Made by a program: the position numbers and the translations under genes
Notes under the pieces: generated by a model
Databases searched by the model: none
What the model was told of the DNA's origin: nothing
The model's input: the letters and a program-made list of their open reading frames with translations, nothing else
In this document: piece by piece, positions 23,381-36,674 of the stretch
How positions within the stretch are numbered: the first letter of the stretch is position 1
Layout: each line of letters begins with the position of its first letter
Assembly: GCA_033030425.1 (NCBI GenBank)
Contig: JAUFSD010000019.1
Span: 682,001 to 746,000, forward strand
DNA: 64,000 nt
Origin: Verpa conica
Lineage: Eukaryota > Ascomycota > Pezizomycetes > Pezizales > Morchellaceae
Reading direction: 5' to 3'

Positions 23381-24613
23381 ATGAGTTCAAGTTTCGTAAC
23401 GGTTGGTTTACCCTAGATTTCTATGGTGTTGGTAGCTTTCATGGCCTTGCCTAACAGTTTATAGTCTCCGGGTCCCCCCTATTTCCCTCAAACGGCCGGT
23501 TTTGGAGGCCGCCCTGACACAAAAGTTGATGTACCCGTCTCGGCGGTCTTTGTTGCATTATATGGGATTCTTGGAATGATACATATGTTTTTATTTCGTA
23601 GGAATAAAGCAGCTGGTCACTTTTTCATTTTCAACGGCGTGATCTTTGGTTTCTGCATGTCTCGGATTACGACTTTTGTAATGCGAATCGGTTAGAACCC
23701 CCACTACTCAGAATCAATTTGTGTCATATCAATATTTACTAACATATCTTGGGAATTAGTATGGGCAAAGAATCCAACAAGTGCTGGTGTCGCGATTGCT
23801 GCCAATGTTTTTGTCTCGGCTGGCATCATACTTTTGTATGTCGTTAACATGAATTTCTGCCAACGTATCGTGCGAGCGTATCACCCACGCTTCTATAACA
23901 GCAAGCCATTCTTTTATACGTTCCTTGTGTACTATGTCTCTCTTGTTTGTGTTCTCATAATGGGTGAGTCCCCTACTCTAATAGTAGCGTGAGTTGTCGA
24001 TGCTAATAAACTAGTTATTGTGACAACTGTTCAATCGTTTTATACCCTCAACCCTTCGATCCTAAAGTCCGATATGAGTATGTATACTATAAATGGCAGT
24101 TATATCCCTAAGGCCTGGCAGCTGACATTGATACAGATGTCCGAAAATTTGGTGTCATGTGGTTCCTTATTTTTGCCTTTGCACCAGTCCCGATAACTTT
24201 GGCCGCGATTTCCTGGCCATCAGCCACAATACCTCAGAATTTTGGGAAAAAGGGGAGTCTGAAGACTAAAGTTATTATAGTTTTGACAGCTGCAAATATA
24301 ATGAGTAGGCCATCCTTCACTCTGGGTTGTTTCGTCGGAAATATGTGCTGATCTCGTGATAGCCTTGGGTACCGGCATTCGAACTGCCTCAACATTAGGT
24401 CCTCTACGCCCAGCCACAGACCCGGCTTGGTATAATAAGCGTGCTGCGTTCTACGTCTTCCTTCCAACACTCGAGATCCTGGTAGTATCTTTATTTGCCG
24501 TTATGAGGGTTGATCAGCGATTCTTTGTTCCCGGAAAGGCTGAAGCAGGGCGTGAGATTGAGGCCGAGAAGACATCCTCCCTAGCGCTTGATGGTACTCC
24601 ACACAATTTGTAA
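23381..24613 (+). CDS. DUF3112 multi-pass membrane protein
   Basis: This is a fungal integral membrane protein of the DUF3112 family, of unknown function. Six exons join in phase (23381-23395, 23465-23690, 23760-23963, 24015-24077, 24122-24304, 24363-24613) to give 313 aa. The first exon has only 15 nt (MSSSF); it is supported by its phase and by the following family sequence (SPGPPYFPQ). Conserved segments: DVPVSAVFVALYGILGMIHM, GVIFGFCMSRITTFVMRI-VW across an intron, NPTSAGVAIAANVFVSAGI, NFCQRIVRAYHP, TTVQSFYTLN, then DPAWYNKRAAFYVFLPTLEI and MRVDQRFFVPGK near the end. About seven membrane spans can be drawn. The final 25 residues are charged and probably cytosolic. The fifth intron is preceded by AANIM and rejoins at TLGTGIRTAS, as the family predicts. 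Confidence 0.88.
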
Positions 24614-26236
24614 TATTTTCAATGAGGCGTTTTCATAGGTTTGGGTTGAACTGTATTTGTACTCTTCTTCAAGTAACTTTTTTTTTTAGCATCGTGGTGT
24701 TGGTACTGAGGGTGGTTTGCACATATATATCTAGGAGTCAAGGAACAAAATCTCCCTTATATTTAAAATAGAGTCTTGTAATGAAGTAACGTTTCGATTA
24801 GCAATAGATCCAATTTAATATCTGAATCTTTACAGGTTTCGGTCAAGCTCGGTGTTTTTAGTTCAAAAATAAGCTTCTAGAGGCGCCGAAATAGCGCCTC
24901 GCTTGGCTGTTGCTGATTAAAGGCGGCTGTGACGATGGTTGTTGAAAACGAACCGGGATTGTGTGCTGGAACTGGGACCGATGCCCTGATTCGTATGCTC
25001 GTCATAGAACAAAAGCGGCGAAGAACACGAGTTAATGAAAATCATGGCCCGCACCTAAAGCTGGGGAATATCATCTGCAAAGGCATACCAAGACCCAATT
25101 GAAAGAGAAAAAGCAAGGAAATAACCGGTTGACAGACAGGGGGTAAATATGTTTGGGATAGACCAACTCGCTTGACGCGTGCGGCGATTGCTTTCCGGAT
25201 GCGATAAGAGAGATAGGTGCGGGTTGAAGGCGAGAAGACAAGACAACAGAAACACCACCAACACGGTTAGCCAATGGGAATAGAGGTAGCGGGGATTTTC
25301 GCGTGCTACACGCGGGCGCAGTGTTGGAGGGGTCAGCATCATGGCTTTGGAAAATGGTAGTGGTGGTGTGGTTAGTGATAGAGGAGGGTGGGTGGAAGGG
25401 ACAGGCTATTGCAATGGGGGGGGAGGGAGTTTGGTGTGTGTGGGGGGGAGAGTTACAGACTTACAGTATAGGATGCAGGCAGGTCGGCCCTCGCCAGAAG
25501 ATGCACCGGGCATTCAATGGGAGGTTGCATTCAATAAGTTCTACAAGGCTCTGTGTACTGGTACCTGTTGGACACAATATAGATCCGAGTTGGTTCTGTA
25601 GAAAGAGCTACATGAGTCTATACATACCTATTTGACCTGGCTCGCACACATGGGAGAGTGTCGCAGTGTCAGTGTCCGTGCTGACCGTTTGACCTTAAAC
25701 CCCAGCTGCTACTGTTGGTAGTGCAGCTCCCCGGCCACGGGCTGCGTCTCGATCTAAGCCCGGCATCCTTTGCTTATATGTATCTTTACTTACCTGAATG
25801 TACCACCCGCTTCTATCTCCTATCGTCTAGGGTATAGCTCTCCGTGTCTTCTAATCTCTGTCCTCCTACCCTCCCCCCCTCTCCCCTCTTCCTCCATCAT
25901 CTCCTCGAGTATTTCTACCGCTACACAATCTATCACTCAAGCGTCTTCTTCTTCTTACTCACTGCATTCAGAGTTTCTCAATCTATATTTTACCCTCACC
26001 CTCACCGCCACCTTCTTACTGCAACCACCCTTATCTTGGAGTAACCAGCGAGGCGTTGCAGCGTCATAACTCTCCAAATCCAGTGTTAACTCTCCGACAA
26101 AGAAAGAGATCACCGTGCAAACCAGTCTTACAGATTTACTAGACTTCAAGGTCCACATTATCAATACTACTCATACCTATATTAATCTTGCTAACCTTCG
26201 GGAACTTATAGTTTCTCACCACTATTAGCAGCTACA
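24614..26236. other. Spacer and promoter upstream of pps1
   Basis: No gene is supported. An ATG-initiated 55-codon frame at 24933 and a hydrophobic frame at 25055-25342 (-) have no family character. The last 380 bases (about 25860-26200) are C/T-rich on the + strand, a common feature of fungal promoters and 5' UTRs. Confidence 0.55.
25855..25995 (+). promoter_or_regulatory. Pyrimidine-rich tract upstream of pps1
   Basis: A nearly continuous C/T run with few A or G lies 240-380 bp ahead of the start codon. CT tracts of this kind mark transcription start regions in many filamentous fungi. No single factor site is claimed. Confidence 0.4.
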
Positions 26237-28541
26237 ATGGCTGCTGTAGCCATTCGACCACCGAGAGACACTCCTACTCCTCCCCCGATGCCTGCTGCTA
26301 CTGCATCAGCTCAGCCTCTGTCGGTGCCTGGCGTATCTTCAACTACACCAATTCCCATTCCAAATAAACACATATCAGTAGCAGGCCCGAATTATGCCAA
26401 CCCAGTCACACCACCAGCTTCTCCTCGCTCAGAGAATTCCCATTCCTCTGAGGAAGCCAATGGTTGCATGAACTCGCTGCTATATCCCGCAGATGACTAC
26501 CCGTCCATTTGCAACTCTCCGCCAATTCGTGCTATTGACGCTGCTGGTGTTGCTGCCTCCATGAACTTTACCTCGAGACAGCCTTTACCTGATATAGAAG
26601 ATATCTTCCCTTGGGCACATGGACTCCACCCGGAAAATACCATTCAATTAGCCTTTTTCTACGCCCGCAAGAAGTCGATGCGAAGAGCTCCTACTTGTTA
26701 CCGAGGCCTTGTCGTGGTGAAGGTTGGAGATCAGACGCACTCGAGATTGAAGGGCTCAATTACACCAGAAGAGATTCTTCCACAAAATTTGGCACAGAAT
26801 GGTTTCCTTAATGTCGACCCAAAAGAAGGGTTCAGCGTTCGGAACTTCCACATCCAAGTTGCAAAGTTTGCCTGCTTGTCCGACATCGTAGTTTATGGAG
26901 GAGAAGATGAGGCCAACCAAGAAGAGGTCATGAAAGTTGCAAAGCGAATCTCGGCTGCTCAGCTCTATTATAGAGCACAATATCAAGGAAACTCAATGCG
27001 AGAGTTCCCGATATACAGTACATTTGTTGTTAAAAGTAAGACATATTTCACTTATACCGTCAGGTTAACCAATCATATATTGATGTTACCAGGTCCGTTT
27101 TCCATGTTCGAGAAATTCTTCCCTGAGATTGTTACTACAAACTCCAATGGAAACCTGACAGGACAAGTTATCGACTTCTGTAAGTCAACATTTTCCATAT
27201 GACAAATTGAGTATATAATGACTTTTTAGGCCATTGGGAACGAATGGAAATGTGCTCGATGTCTAAAGCAACCGAGTTCTCAAAGAATGTCTGGCTAGGG
27301 TCAACGGCAGATGCTGGGGTTCCCTCAGAAGATGGCACACCCCGGTACAACCTTTTAATTGAGGCTAGCGATCAAGCGATGATCCCATCGGCAGAGACTC
27401 TCGGTGATTTACATCAAGTGATGGAGAATACAGAAACGACACAGATACTCATATTTCCTGGATCTGGTACAATGCAATACTCGCCAAAATATTCAGCGAC
27501 TGAAATTGATGGTATCATTGACACCTGCCGCTTTATCCATTCTATTGCGAACGGGCAACAAACGAGTGAAGATCATGATGATGATGGCGACCATCTTATG
27601 ACTCCTCCGCGGGAAACCCGCAAAGTACTTATTCATTGCACTGATGGGTACACGGAGACTTCTCTGTTGGCTTTAGCGTATCTTATGTATGCCGAAGGAC
27701 TTCCTGCACATGCGGCATGGGTCACTATGCATACAACTAAGGGTCGCAACTTCTTTGCCTATGACAGAGATCTTCAATTCCTCAGACATATAGAGCACCG
27801 TATTCTTGAAGCTGCGGCTCAGAGCAACGGGTATTGCCTAAATTATGGGGCTTTGACTGCCCCAGAATGGATACACCGTCTAGACGGTTCATTACCCAGC
27901 CGCATCCTTTCATACATGTATTTAGGGAACTTACAGCATGCCAATAACCCAAAAATGCTTGCTGCTTTGGGAATTAAGCGCGTTTTGAGTATCGGGGAAG
28001 AACTCTCGTGGACTGAGAGAGAGAGGGTTACTTTCAACAAAGAAAAGGCAATGGTTGTCAGGGACTTGCAGGACAACGGATGTGATCCATTGGAATACCA
28101 GTTTAGGCACTGCTTGGATTTCATTGGTAAGTTTATCCCGTCTACGATCTAAAATAACACCTCCTCTAACCTCTTGCTTGTAGATGAAGGTCGGCGTGCA
28201 AACGAACCAATTCTTGTTCACTGTCGGGTTGGTGTTTCCCGTTCAGCAACTATCTGCATCGCCGAGGTGATGCGTGCCCTTAAACTTTCTCTTCCCCGAG
28301 CATAGTGAGTCCCCATGACCTTATAATATCCTGCACGAGTACTAATAATCGCAGCTGTTATGTACGAGCACGTCGCCTCAATGTTATTATCCAACCACAT
28401 CTACGCTTCATGTATGAACTACTTAAGTTCGAAGAAATTATGCCCTTTAAAAATCGGCATAGCTCCAAACGAGAGTTGGAATGGCATCATATTACACGAG
28501 AAGTTGCGACCATGAACCGACCATACACACGCCAGAACTGA
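26237..28541 (+). CDS. pps1: Dual-specificity protein phosphatase Pps1
   Basis: Pps1 is a fungal dual-specificity (Tyr and Ser/Thr) phosphatase linked to cell-cycle control in yeast. Five exons (26237-27035, 27093-27179, 27230-28126, 28184-28304, 28355-28541) give 696 aa. The N-terminus to about residue 70 is Pro/Ala/Ser-rich. The middle carries the Pps1-specific stretch (YRGLVVVKVGD, LKGSITPEEILP, WERMEMCSMSKATEFSKNVWLG). A first phosphatase-like fold has HCTDGYTETS, where the Arg of the active loop is lost, so it is probably inactive. The true catalytic loop, HCRVGVSRS with Cys about 608 and Arg about 614, sits in exon 4 after RILSYMYLGNL and VLSIGEEL. The tail AYCYVRARRLNVIIQPHLRF is joined exactly across the last intron. 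The pairing of one dead and one live domain is typical of this family. Confidence 0.95.
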
Positions 28542-31500
28542 CTGCCGTGGATGGGTTTGGAAACGCCTTGCGCTTTCGGCTTGGGGGATAAGGGTATCGA
28601 GATCGACATAAATAATATAGTATCTTCTCTTTGCTACCTTTTTCTTGTAATTCTGCTTTTCTTTTGTTTGATGCTATGTTAGCTTGGCTGGGTTCGGGTG
28701 TTTTTTTTCTTCTGGGTTTCATGCTGTGATTTGGGGCTGATCACGCGAAAGTATTGTTTTCGTGCGATCATTTCTTTTTTCGTCCCTGTTTATTTCTTTT
28801 CTTTGCCCCGCACTTCCCTTTTTAAGGCACGTTTTTCCTCTCTGCACATTAGGCGTAGGCGTCACTCGTTTCTGGATACGACGTGTATGGTTTGAAGGAG
28901 TTTGTTTCTTTTTCTGTATTGTATCATTTTTTTTTTCTTTTTTCCATTTTCATCCCCACCCTTATTTTTTGCCCCACCCTATCTGCCCCGTGGCAGGCTT
29001 AAGTTGATATGAGACTCGCTTGAATGTTTTGAGGGTTTCTCACAATCTCCTTTCGACCTTCGGAGAATACATTTTGACCTATTTCGGGAGCGCGCGATTG
29101 AGGCATACTGAATTACATATATCTACTAAATTACATATATTTCAAAGATGATTTTTCTTTCATAGGGTTGAGTTGGGTCTCACTTGTCAAATCGTCCCTC
29201 GATCTGCCGGCTTTGCTAGGTTCAATATTTAGCGTATTACTTCCGGTAGTTATTTAAACTGGTCTTTGTTTTCTTTGTTTTTCCGAACTCGGATTATTCT
29301 TAACTTCGTTAACCAGCCTCGGAGCCCTGATAAAACTTCGCTTGACTGATAGTACAACTATCTTTTGAACCTTTTAAAAGAAATCTACCGCGCTTCCGTC
29401 CGATGTTTTTTATGATCAGTTATCACAATATAGGTCACACCCGAGCCCTTCTGTCTAATATCTAGCCTACCAAACATCATTCCAGTAGTACGGTTCTTTA
29501 CAGCGGCACCTCCCGACACAAAAAGATACACAAGCCTCTTCGGATTCCTCATAAGAACTCCCCATTACAGCCCCTGTGTTTCTCAATCCAGTCACTACAT
29601 TGGTGCGATTACCAAGGTAATCAGATCATGTACTCTAAAGTAGCGGAATATTATGATCAAGATCGGACTGGATTGACGTCAAGTCTGTGCTCCACATTGT
29701 ACTTCAAAGGGATTGAGTCTATTTCTACTGGCCGGGAAAGAGTTTATAAGTACGGGATCTAGAGAATAGGTACAGGAGGATTCTATGCAGGTGAGAAAGA
29801 GATCGATATGTGCTCGAGGGAATATGTAGGTCCAATTGGGGGCGCAGGATGTGACTCGCGTTTCGCGCGGGTTCGTACGCACGGTCCCCGTGTTCTACCC
29901 TCTGTCTTTAGATCTACCGGTGGTACGTCACCATGTTGGGGGAATTTTTGTTTTGGTGGGGTAGGGTGGTGGGGGTGAGGTCACAGTATTTTCTTTTGAA
30001 GGTGGGTTAGATATTTCATGATTCGATATTTCATTTAGAGAGAGCCTGTGACGGCCCCTTTAAGCCTGTGTTCCCGCATACCGACAAGTCGTGAGTAGAT
30101 TAATTTTAGCCCTGTATCAGCATTAGAATTTCAATGTTATTCGGGCGTGGTTATGTTCCTGCCCCGGATTGTACGTGTGTATATGTGTGTGTGTGGTCTT
30201 CTTGCGTGCTGGTGGCCTGAAGGTAAGGTTGTGCAATAACTGCATTAATAACCCGCTGCTTTAAAATGCCGTTGTTCCGCCCGGAGAGATCCGAGATACG
30301 GCCTTTTTTTAATCATAAAACGACAATTCTCGAAAAATAACTACTCAATAATCGATATTTATTACCATTTTTAGATCTTCATGGGGAATTTTTTTTGAAT
30401 ATACTCCTATCGATAAGAAAACGCACGTACCGCATTTATATTTAGAATCCCGACTCAGAGAAGCTTGGCATTTTAAGCTTAACTTTGTTCACCTGGAAGG
30501 GCCGGGATTCGACCTCCCCACCGGATAAGTTTATCCGAAAGGCTACCGGCATTTAAAATGTACTAATTGTAACTACATGGCCTTAGGTATAATTGAATTG
30601 CTCCCTCAAAGCCGTGATACTTTCAACTACGTTCCTGGCCTGAAACTGGTATTCAGGCACTATGCATTTTAATTATCCAGGCAGTTTGGAAACAGACATA
30701 TCATGAGAATAGGGACCGGGGGCCAGAGGCCTAAATTTACATGCAATTGATAGTAAATTTATAATTCTAGAATGTTCTAGGGTTTATCTACGGGTTTTAT
30801 GCCGAGTGGTAATGAATGACGCTAATTACAGGTCAAGCTCTAGGTCCAAATCTGTATAGAAAAGCCGCTGGCGATCGATTAGATCCCGCTAGATACTATT
30901 GGCTTTTGAATGTAATTTGGAGTTTCACGAGATAAAAATTGGTATCGAGGCTGTTATACATGAGAATAATGTGGTAAGCAGATAGCCTGTGGTTTAGAAG
31001 CGTATTTGCAAGGTATATCGAGGCAATACATCGTTTACGCATCTCCTTTTACGCCCAGTTTCTGGCACCTGACTCAGTAACTTAGCTACAAATCTGGGTT
31101 TGAACCAACTGCCACGTTTATGGGCAGAATAAGCTAGCGAGGGGTAAGAAGTCCGTCTCGGGATGGGCGGCCAGGAAATGTGTGGGGGGAACCGACGTCA
31201 TCAGGTAAAATACATGTAGCCCCCATGAAAATATGAAAATATCTGAAATTTTAGTAAAATTACCTACTGGAAGTTACATGTAAAAGGTTACTAGTAGTAT
31301 AAATAAGAAGACAATTGTTTTATCTCGTTTTTATCTCTAGTTGGGTGGTTCAGGCTCAACGTTTTGGTCACCGTAAATACATGTACCCGGGTTCTAGTCG
31401 TAGTTGTAGTACGTTGAGACTGTTATAGTGTCAAATTGTGTGTAATTCCTGGGGTACCGCTGATGCCGTGGTGTTTGATTTATGAATATGAAGACTTTTG

Positions 31501-31985
31501 CCAAGGGCATTGATGTTTCATCCCCGGTTAGTGTTTGGAGAAACACCAAGATTCTTTACAAAGTTAACGATATTTGAGTTGTGGCGCGTCTCCGGCGGCT
31601 CACACTGCCACACAAACCGGCAGGGAGATCTCGCTTGCCCCTAGCTACATCTCCATCCACCCTTCCCCCCTAACGTCAACAATACCCCTCACCCCTCCAC
31701 AGCTGTCCTGTTTTCGATTCCCTTTCGGTGAGCCATCAACTGCTACTATCCTCTTCCTTCTCTAGATCCCCCTCTTGCATCTTTAATACTTACTTATCTG
31801 AAACTTCTCGCTCAATAGAAATAGTGTGGTGGGCTCTCTTTCATCGTTACAGGATCCTTGATTACCCCCCATTTACACCCAGCAACCCCACGCGACCGAC
31901 CACAACCTATCCTCCTCCATCAACGGCCTGTAAACAACAAACAGAAAACAGCCTTTTTAACATAATCCTCTGAAAAATACTCAAT
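28542..31985. other. Long AT-rich spacer between pps1 and the PP2A gene
   Basis: This 3.4 kb has no supported gene. It starts with a T-rich pps1 3' region, then AT-rich DNA with mixed short motifs. TACATGTA occurs at 31211, 31275 and 31378, three within 175 bp. A possible Pol III element is near 30490-30555. The last 400 bp are C/T-rich and hold the PP2A promoter and 5' UTR. Confidence 0.55.
30490..30555 (-). other. Possible degenerate tRNA-like element
   Basis: On the - strand there is an A-box-like TAGCCTTTCGG and, about 25 bases on, a good B-box-like AGGTCGAATCC. A hairpin CGGATAA..TTATCCG lies between them. Acceptor and T stems do not pair properly, so it is not a working tRNA. It may be a relic of a tRNA or of a tRNA-derived SINE. 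Confidence 0.3.
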
Positions 31986-33407
<1,422 letters not shown>

Positions 33408-34075
33408 ACACACCTACGGGTGACCGACGGCCGAAAGGCAAGGTGGAAAAGAAGAATATACAGTTCAGATGCATCAGAGGAATCCTAAAATTAGCTCGAA
33501 TAAAATCATGCTGTACATACCTTCCAATTGCCATTCGACAAACGATAAAGCAGTAACCCTTTTCAGCATAGCCCTTCATGTCTTTTTGTATTTTTTGTTT
33601 CTCGCATTGGGAGTGCATCGTTTGAGGAATGGTAATTTGGCGGCTTCGATTCTAGCATTTTTATTTTCATACCCTGATTCGTCTAGATATAGCCTGTGGG
33701 GGGTGAGTCACTGTACGTTTCCTGATGTGTTCTTATGTGTTATGAATATTCAACTTGTACTCCATGTGCTGCGGTTGTAGACGTAGAAAAGAGCTACTTC
33801 ATAAATATGGATGAATCTACTTTTCCAAAAAAATATAGCTATTCTCAGGTGATTTTCCCGAATGACAGAGAAAAAAGATTGAATTGCTTTCTACAAGAAA
33901 AAACAAAAAAGGGACTTTACTTTGTCCGTTACCGCTTCTAGTATATCCCGTTCCACTTCCCCCAACTAACATACAAAAACCCAAACCCAAACCATTCTCG
34001 ATTTACAACACTCGCTCATTTTCATTGTTTTCCTCATCCTTGTATCAATTGCTTTTCCCAAATGGTATTCTTAGT
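33408..34075. other. Convergent 3' spacer of PP2A and rip1
   Basis: Both neighbouring genes end here. It contains A/T-rich stretches suited to polyadenylation. No other gene is seen. Confidence 0.55.
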
Positions 34076-35136
34076 TTAACCAATGACAAGCTTGCCTTCC
34101 TCGGGGAAACTGAAGAATTTTTAGTTGTAACTCAATATTAAAGGGATGGGAGTGACATACTCGTATTCCGGAATCTCAAGGTTGAGGGGCGCTGGGCCAC
34201 GCCTTATACGGCCAGAGATATCGTAGTGAGAACCGTGGCAAGGACAGAACCAACCGCCATAGTCACCAGCTTCACCAATTGGCACACAACCTATCCATCA
34301 ATTAGAAAAATATTAATAAAAAACCGAGTGATAGATGATGTACCCAAGTGGGTGCAAACTCCCAACATAATGAGCCATTCAGGCTGCTTAACACGGTCGG
34401 CATCAGCCTGTGGGTCTCGTAGGGATTCAACCTTGACACCATTGGCCTCTTCAATCTCGTCGGGTGTCCGGTGGCGGATAAATACGGGCTTGCCTCGCCA
34501 TTTGATAATGACCTAAATTTTCATCCTTTTAGTGGGAAGCATTCGATTTTGACGAGAATCAGGATTCATACGTTCTTGCCCTCAGGGATAGAGGTAAGAT
34601 CAACTTCAACCTTTGCCATAGCTAGAACATCGGCTGAGGCAGACATGTTCACCAAGAAGTCTACCAGGAAAAATATTGTCAGTAATCATCCTCTAGTGAC
34701 TAAATTCCCTCTCCCATTCCCTCTCCTCTCGACTTTGTCTCCTATCCACCATCCAATCGCCCCCTCCGCTCTCCCATCCCCTTTCGCAAATATCCCAATT
34801 GTTTCAACTATTATCCTCGCCTTCATACCAAAAGATTGATTTATCCCCTCAAAGCTCACCTTGAATAGTAGCCTTCGCTCCCGCCGCCGACAAGACTCCC
34901 ATAGTACCAACCATGAAATATCCAAACAACTTATTCCCGTTGGTGCTTCCACCCCTGTACTTTGAGAAATCAGGAATACGAGTGGTGTCCTTGCTTCCTG
35001 CGGATGCAAAGGGGGACTTGTAATCGCTGCTGTCATAGGTTGATTGTGAGTGGACCCTTGCTGATAGCGCCGCTGCGGTGCGGGGCACAATTGAGCGCGA
35101 GGTAGCTCGCTGAGCGGCGACCTTGAAGCAGTTCAT
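34076..35136 (-). CDS. rip1: Rieske iron-sulfur subunit of cytochrome bc1 complex
   Basis: The Rieske [2Fe-2S] protein of respiratory complex III passes electrons from ubiquinol to cytochrome c1 on the outer face of the inner mitochondrial membrane. Five exons (35136-34860, 34660-34572, 34512-34344, 34290-34161, 34109-34076) give 232 aa. The N-terminus ([20 protein letters not shown]) is a basic targeting sequence. SDYKSPFA and DFSKYRG precede the single membrane span ([17 protein letters not shown]). The head has [21 protein letters not shown], then the cluster boxes CTHLGC, split across an intron, and [13 protein letters not shown] with both Cys and His ligands. The end [21 protein letters not shown] is recovered by a last 34-nt exon. 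Length and all ligands are normal. Confidence 0.97.
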
Positions 35137-35944
35137 TGTGAGGAAGGTTGTTTTTGTAGTTGGAGAGATATAGTGTTGGCGGATTGGTTTATTGCCGGGG
35201 AGGGGAGATTTGGGGGGGGGTTGTGAAAATGTTTGGAGGGGGAGAAAGTCGGGTTGACGTTCGGGTCTCGTTTCGAGAGGCTTTAGTAATCATATGATAC
35301 GATTGGTAGTAGCGATCTTATCTAATCTGATCGAATAACTGGATCTGGTCTTAGCTTCAAGCCTCGAATAGGATCCTTTGATGCACTCGTACCTCGACAG
35401 GGACTTATTGCCGTCGACTCTCTTGCCTACTCACAATAAAATTTAAAAAAGCAATATAACGCTGTAGATGGGCGGGCACTAGAGCTTTAACAGGTCTCTG
35501 CTAAAGGCTCTATATTTTTGCTGGCATACCTCATAGTCGATGGGATCCGGAAGTGCTGCATCTTGAGCGCTGGTGTATTAAAGGCTCCCCTTCAGTCAAA
35601 TACGAGTAGTACTTAGTGACGTTGCCCTAGCTGAAAATGACATGCTGCTCGCCAAAAAATTAAGTCTGATGGTCTTTTATATACTTGTACGTGTAGAATG
35701 GTGGCTACGGAAGAAACCACCCAAAGAAACTATAAACATGCATGCCAAAAGCAATAACTAAATACTCAAGTAAAGGGGTAAAAATAGTTAATATTTCAAC
35801 TTTAGTATAGTCTTGTGTGTAAATTTTATTGTGACGTGGCCTGGTATATAATCAATCGTCAGACTTTATTTTCTAGTGAGTAGCGGGACTTTGAAGGTGT
35901 GGGCAAACATGGTTACTACATAAAGTGATTGGTTATTCTTGCCC

Positions 35945-36110
35945 TACAGTACCTCTAACCCTCTAAATCAAAAGTTAGGTATCGTGGGGGAGTCAGGGCT
36001 AGGGCACCTCCAAGTACCTGTTTCTGCCCTTTAAAGTACCTCTAACCCCCGAAATTCGACCTAACTCAACCCTGGAGTTAGGGCTAGGGCATTTCAAATT
36101 TCGGCAAAGT
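35945..36110 (+). repeat. Imperfect 88-bp direct repeat
   Basis: The segments starting agtacctctaaccc at about 35947 and 36035 share several blocks in the same order, including gagt(c/t)agggctagggca. Divergence is moderate, so the event is not recent. Confidence 0.55.
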
Positions 36111-36125
36111 TTATCATAGCATATC

Positions 36126-36143
36126 TTAGGTCATATGACCTAA
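36126..36143. repeat. 18-bp perfect palindrome
   Basis: TTAGGTCATATGACCTAA is fully self-complementary without a spacer. It may be a dimeric factor site or a cruciform. Confidence 0.7.
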
Positions 36144-36674
36144 TCGAAATTTTAATAATAATTCTAAATTCTAAAGTATAGCTTATATGGGAGCTATTAG
36201 ATATCCTGGGATAAGAGATGATCTCTTTGAAGAGCTATTGGAAAGAGCTTACGGTAGACAGGTAGAAAGGGGACAAAATAATAATTAAATAGACCCCATT
36301 TAATAAGACTTAGATGATATTTAGTGGATCAAGGCCATAGATACTTGAAACACTCTTACGCGAGTGATTGTTCATGATCCAATAGAGGGATAACATTTGT
36401 TTACCTACAGGCTTCTTTTAAAGGCAGCCGCCACGCCAAGGATAATGCATATACTATCAACCACCTGGACATGCGCTGGACTCCGTGAAAAATATCTTTT
36501 ACATTGAGACTAATTTAGAGATAACTAGTACTACGAGTATTCAAAATAAAACCAATGACAAAGAAAATCACAACACAACCATAAATTCGTCCTTAAATTC
36601 TCTTTCCCGTTCTCCTATTCCTCCCCCCCCCCGAACGCTCACATGGTTGAGAGAAAACCAGTTCTAAAGACCCC

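Larger units (their letters stand above)
35137..36674. other. Spacer between rip1 and nsp1
   Basis: No gene is supported. It contains an imperfect 88-bp direct duplication (about 35945-36110) and an 18-bp perfect palindrome (36126-36143). The part close to 36674 is the 3' UTR of leftward nsp1. Confidence 0.55.

Noticed and set aside
24933..25100. 55-codon ATG frame beginning MVVENEPGLCAG
   Set aside because: Looks plausible but is short, with no homology I can recall and no exon partners.
25055..25342. Hydrophobic 95-codon frame (-)
   Set aside because: No start context, family or splice partners; it lies in a GC-mixed spacer.
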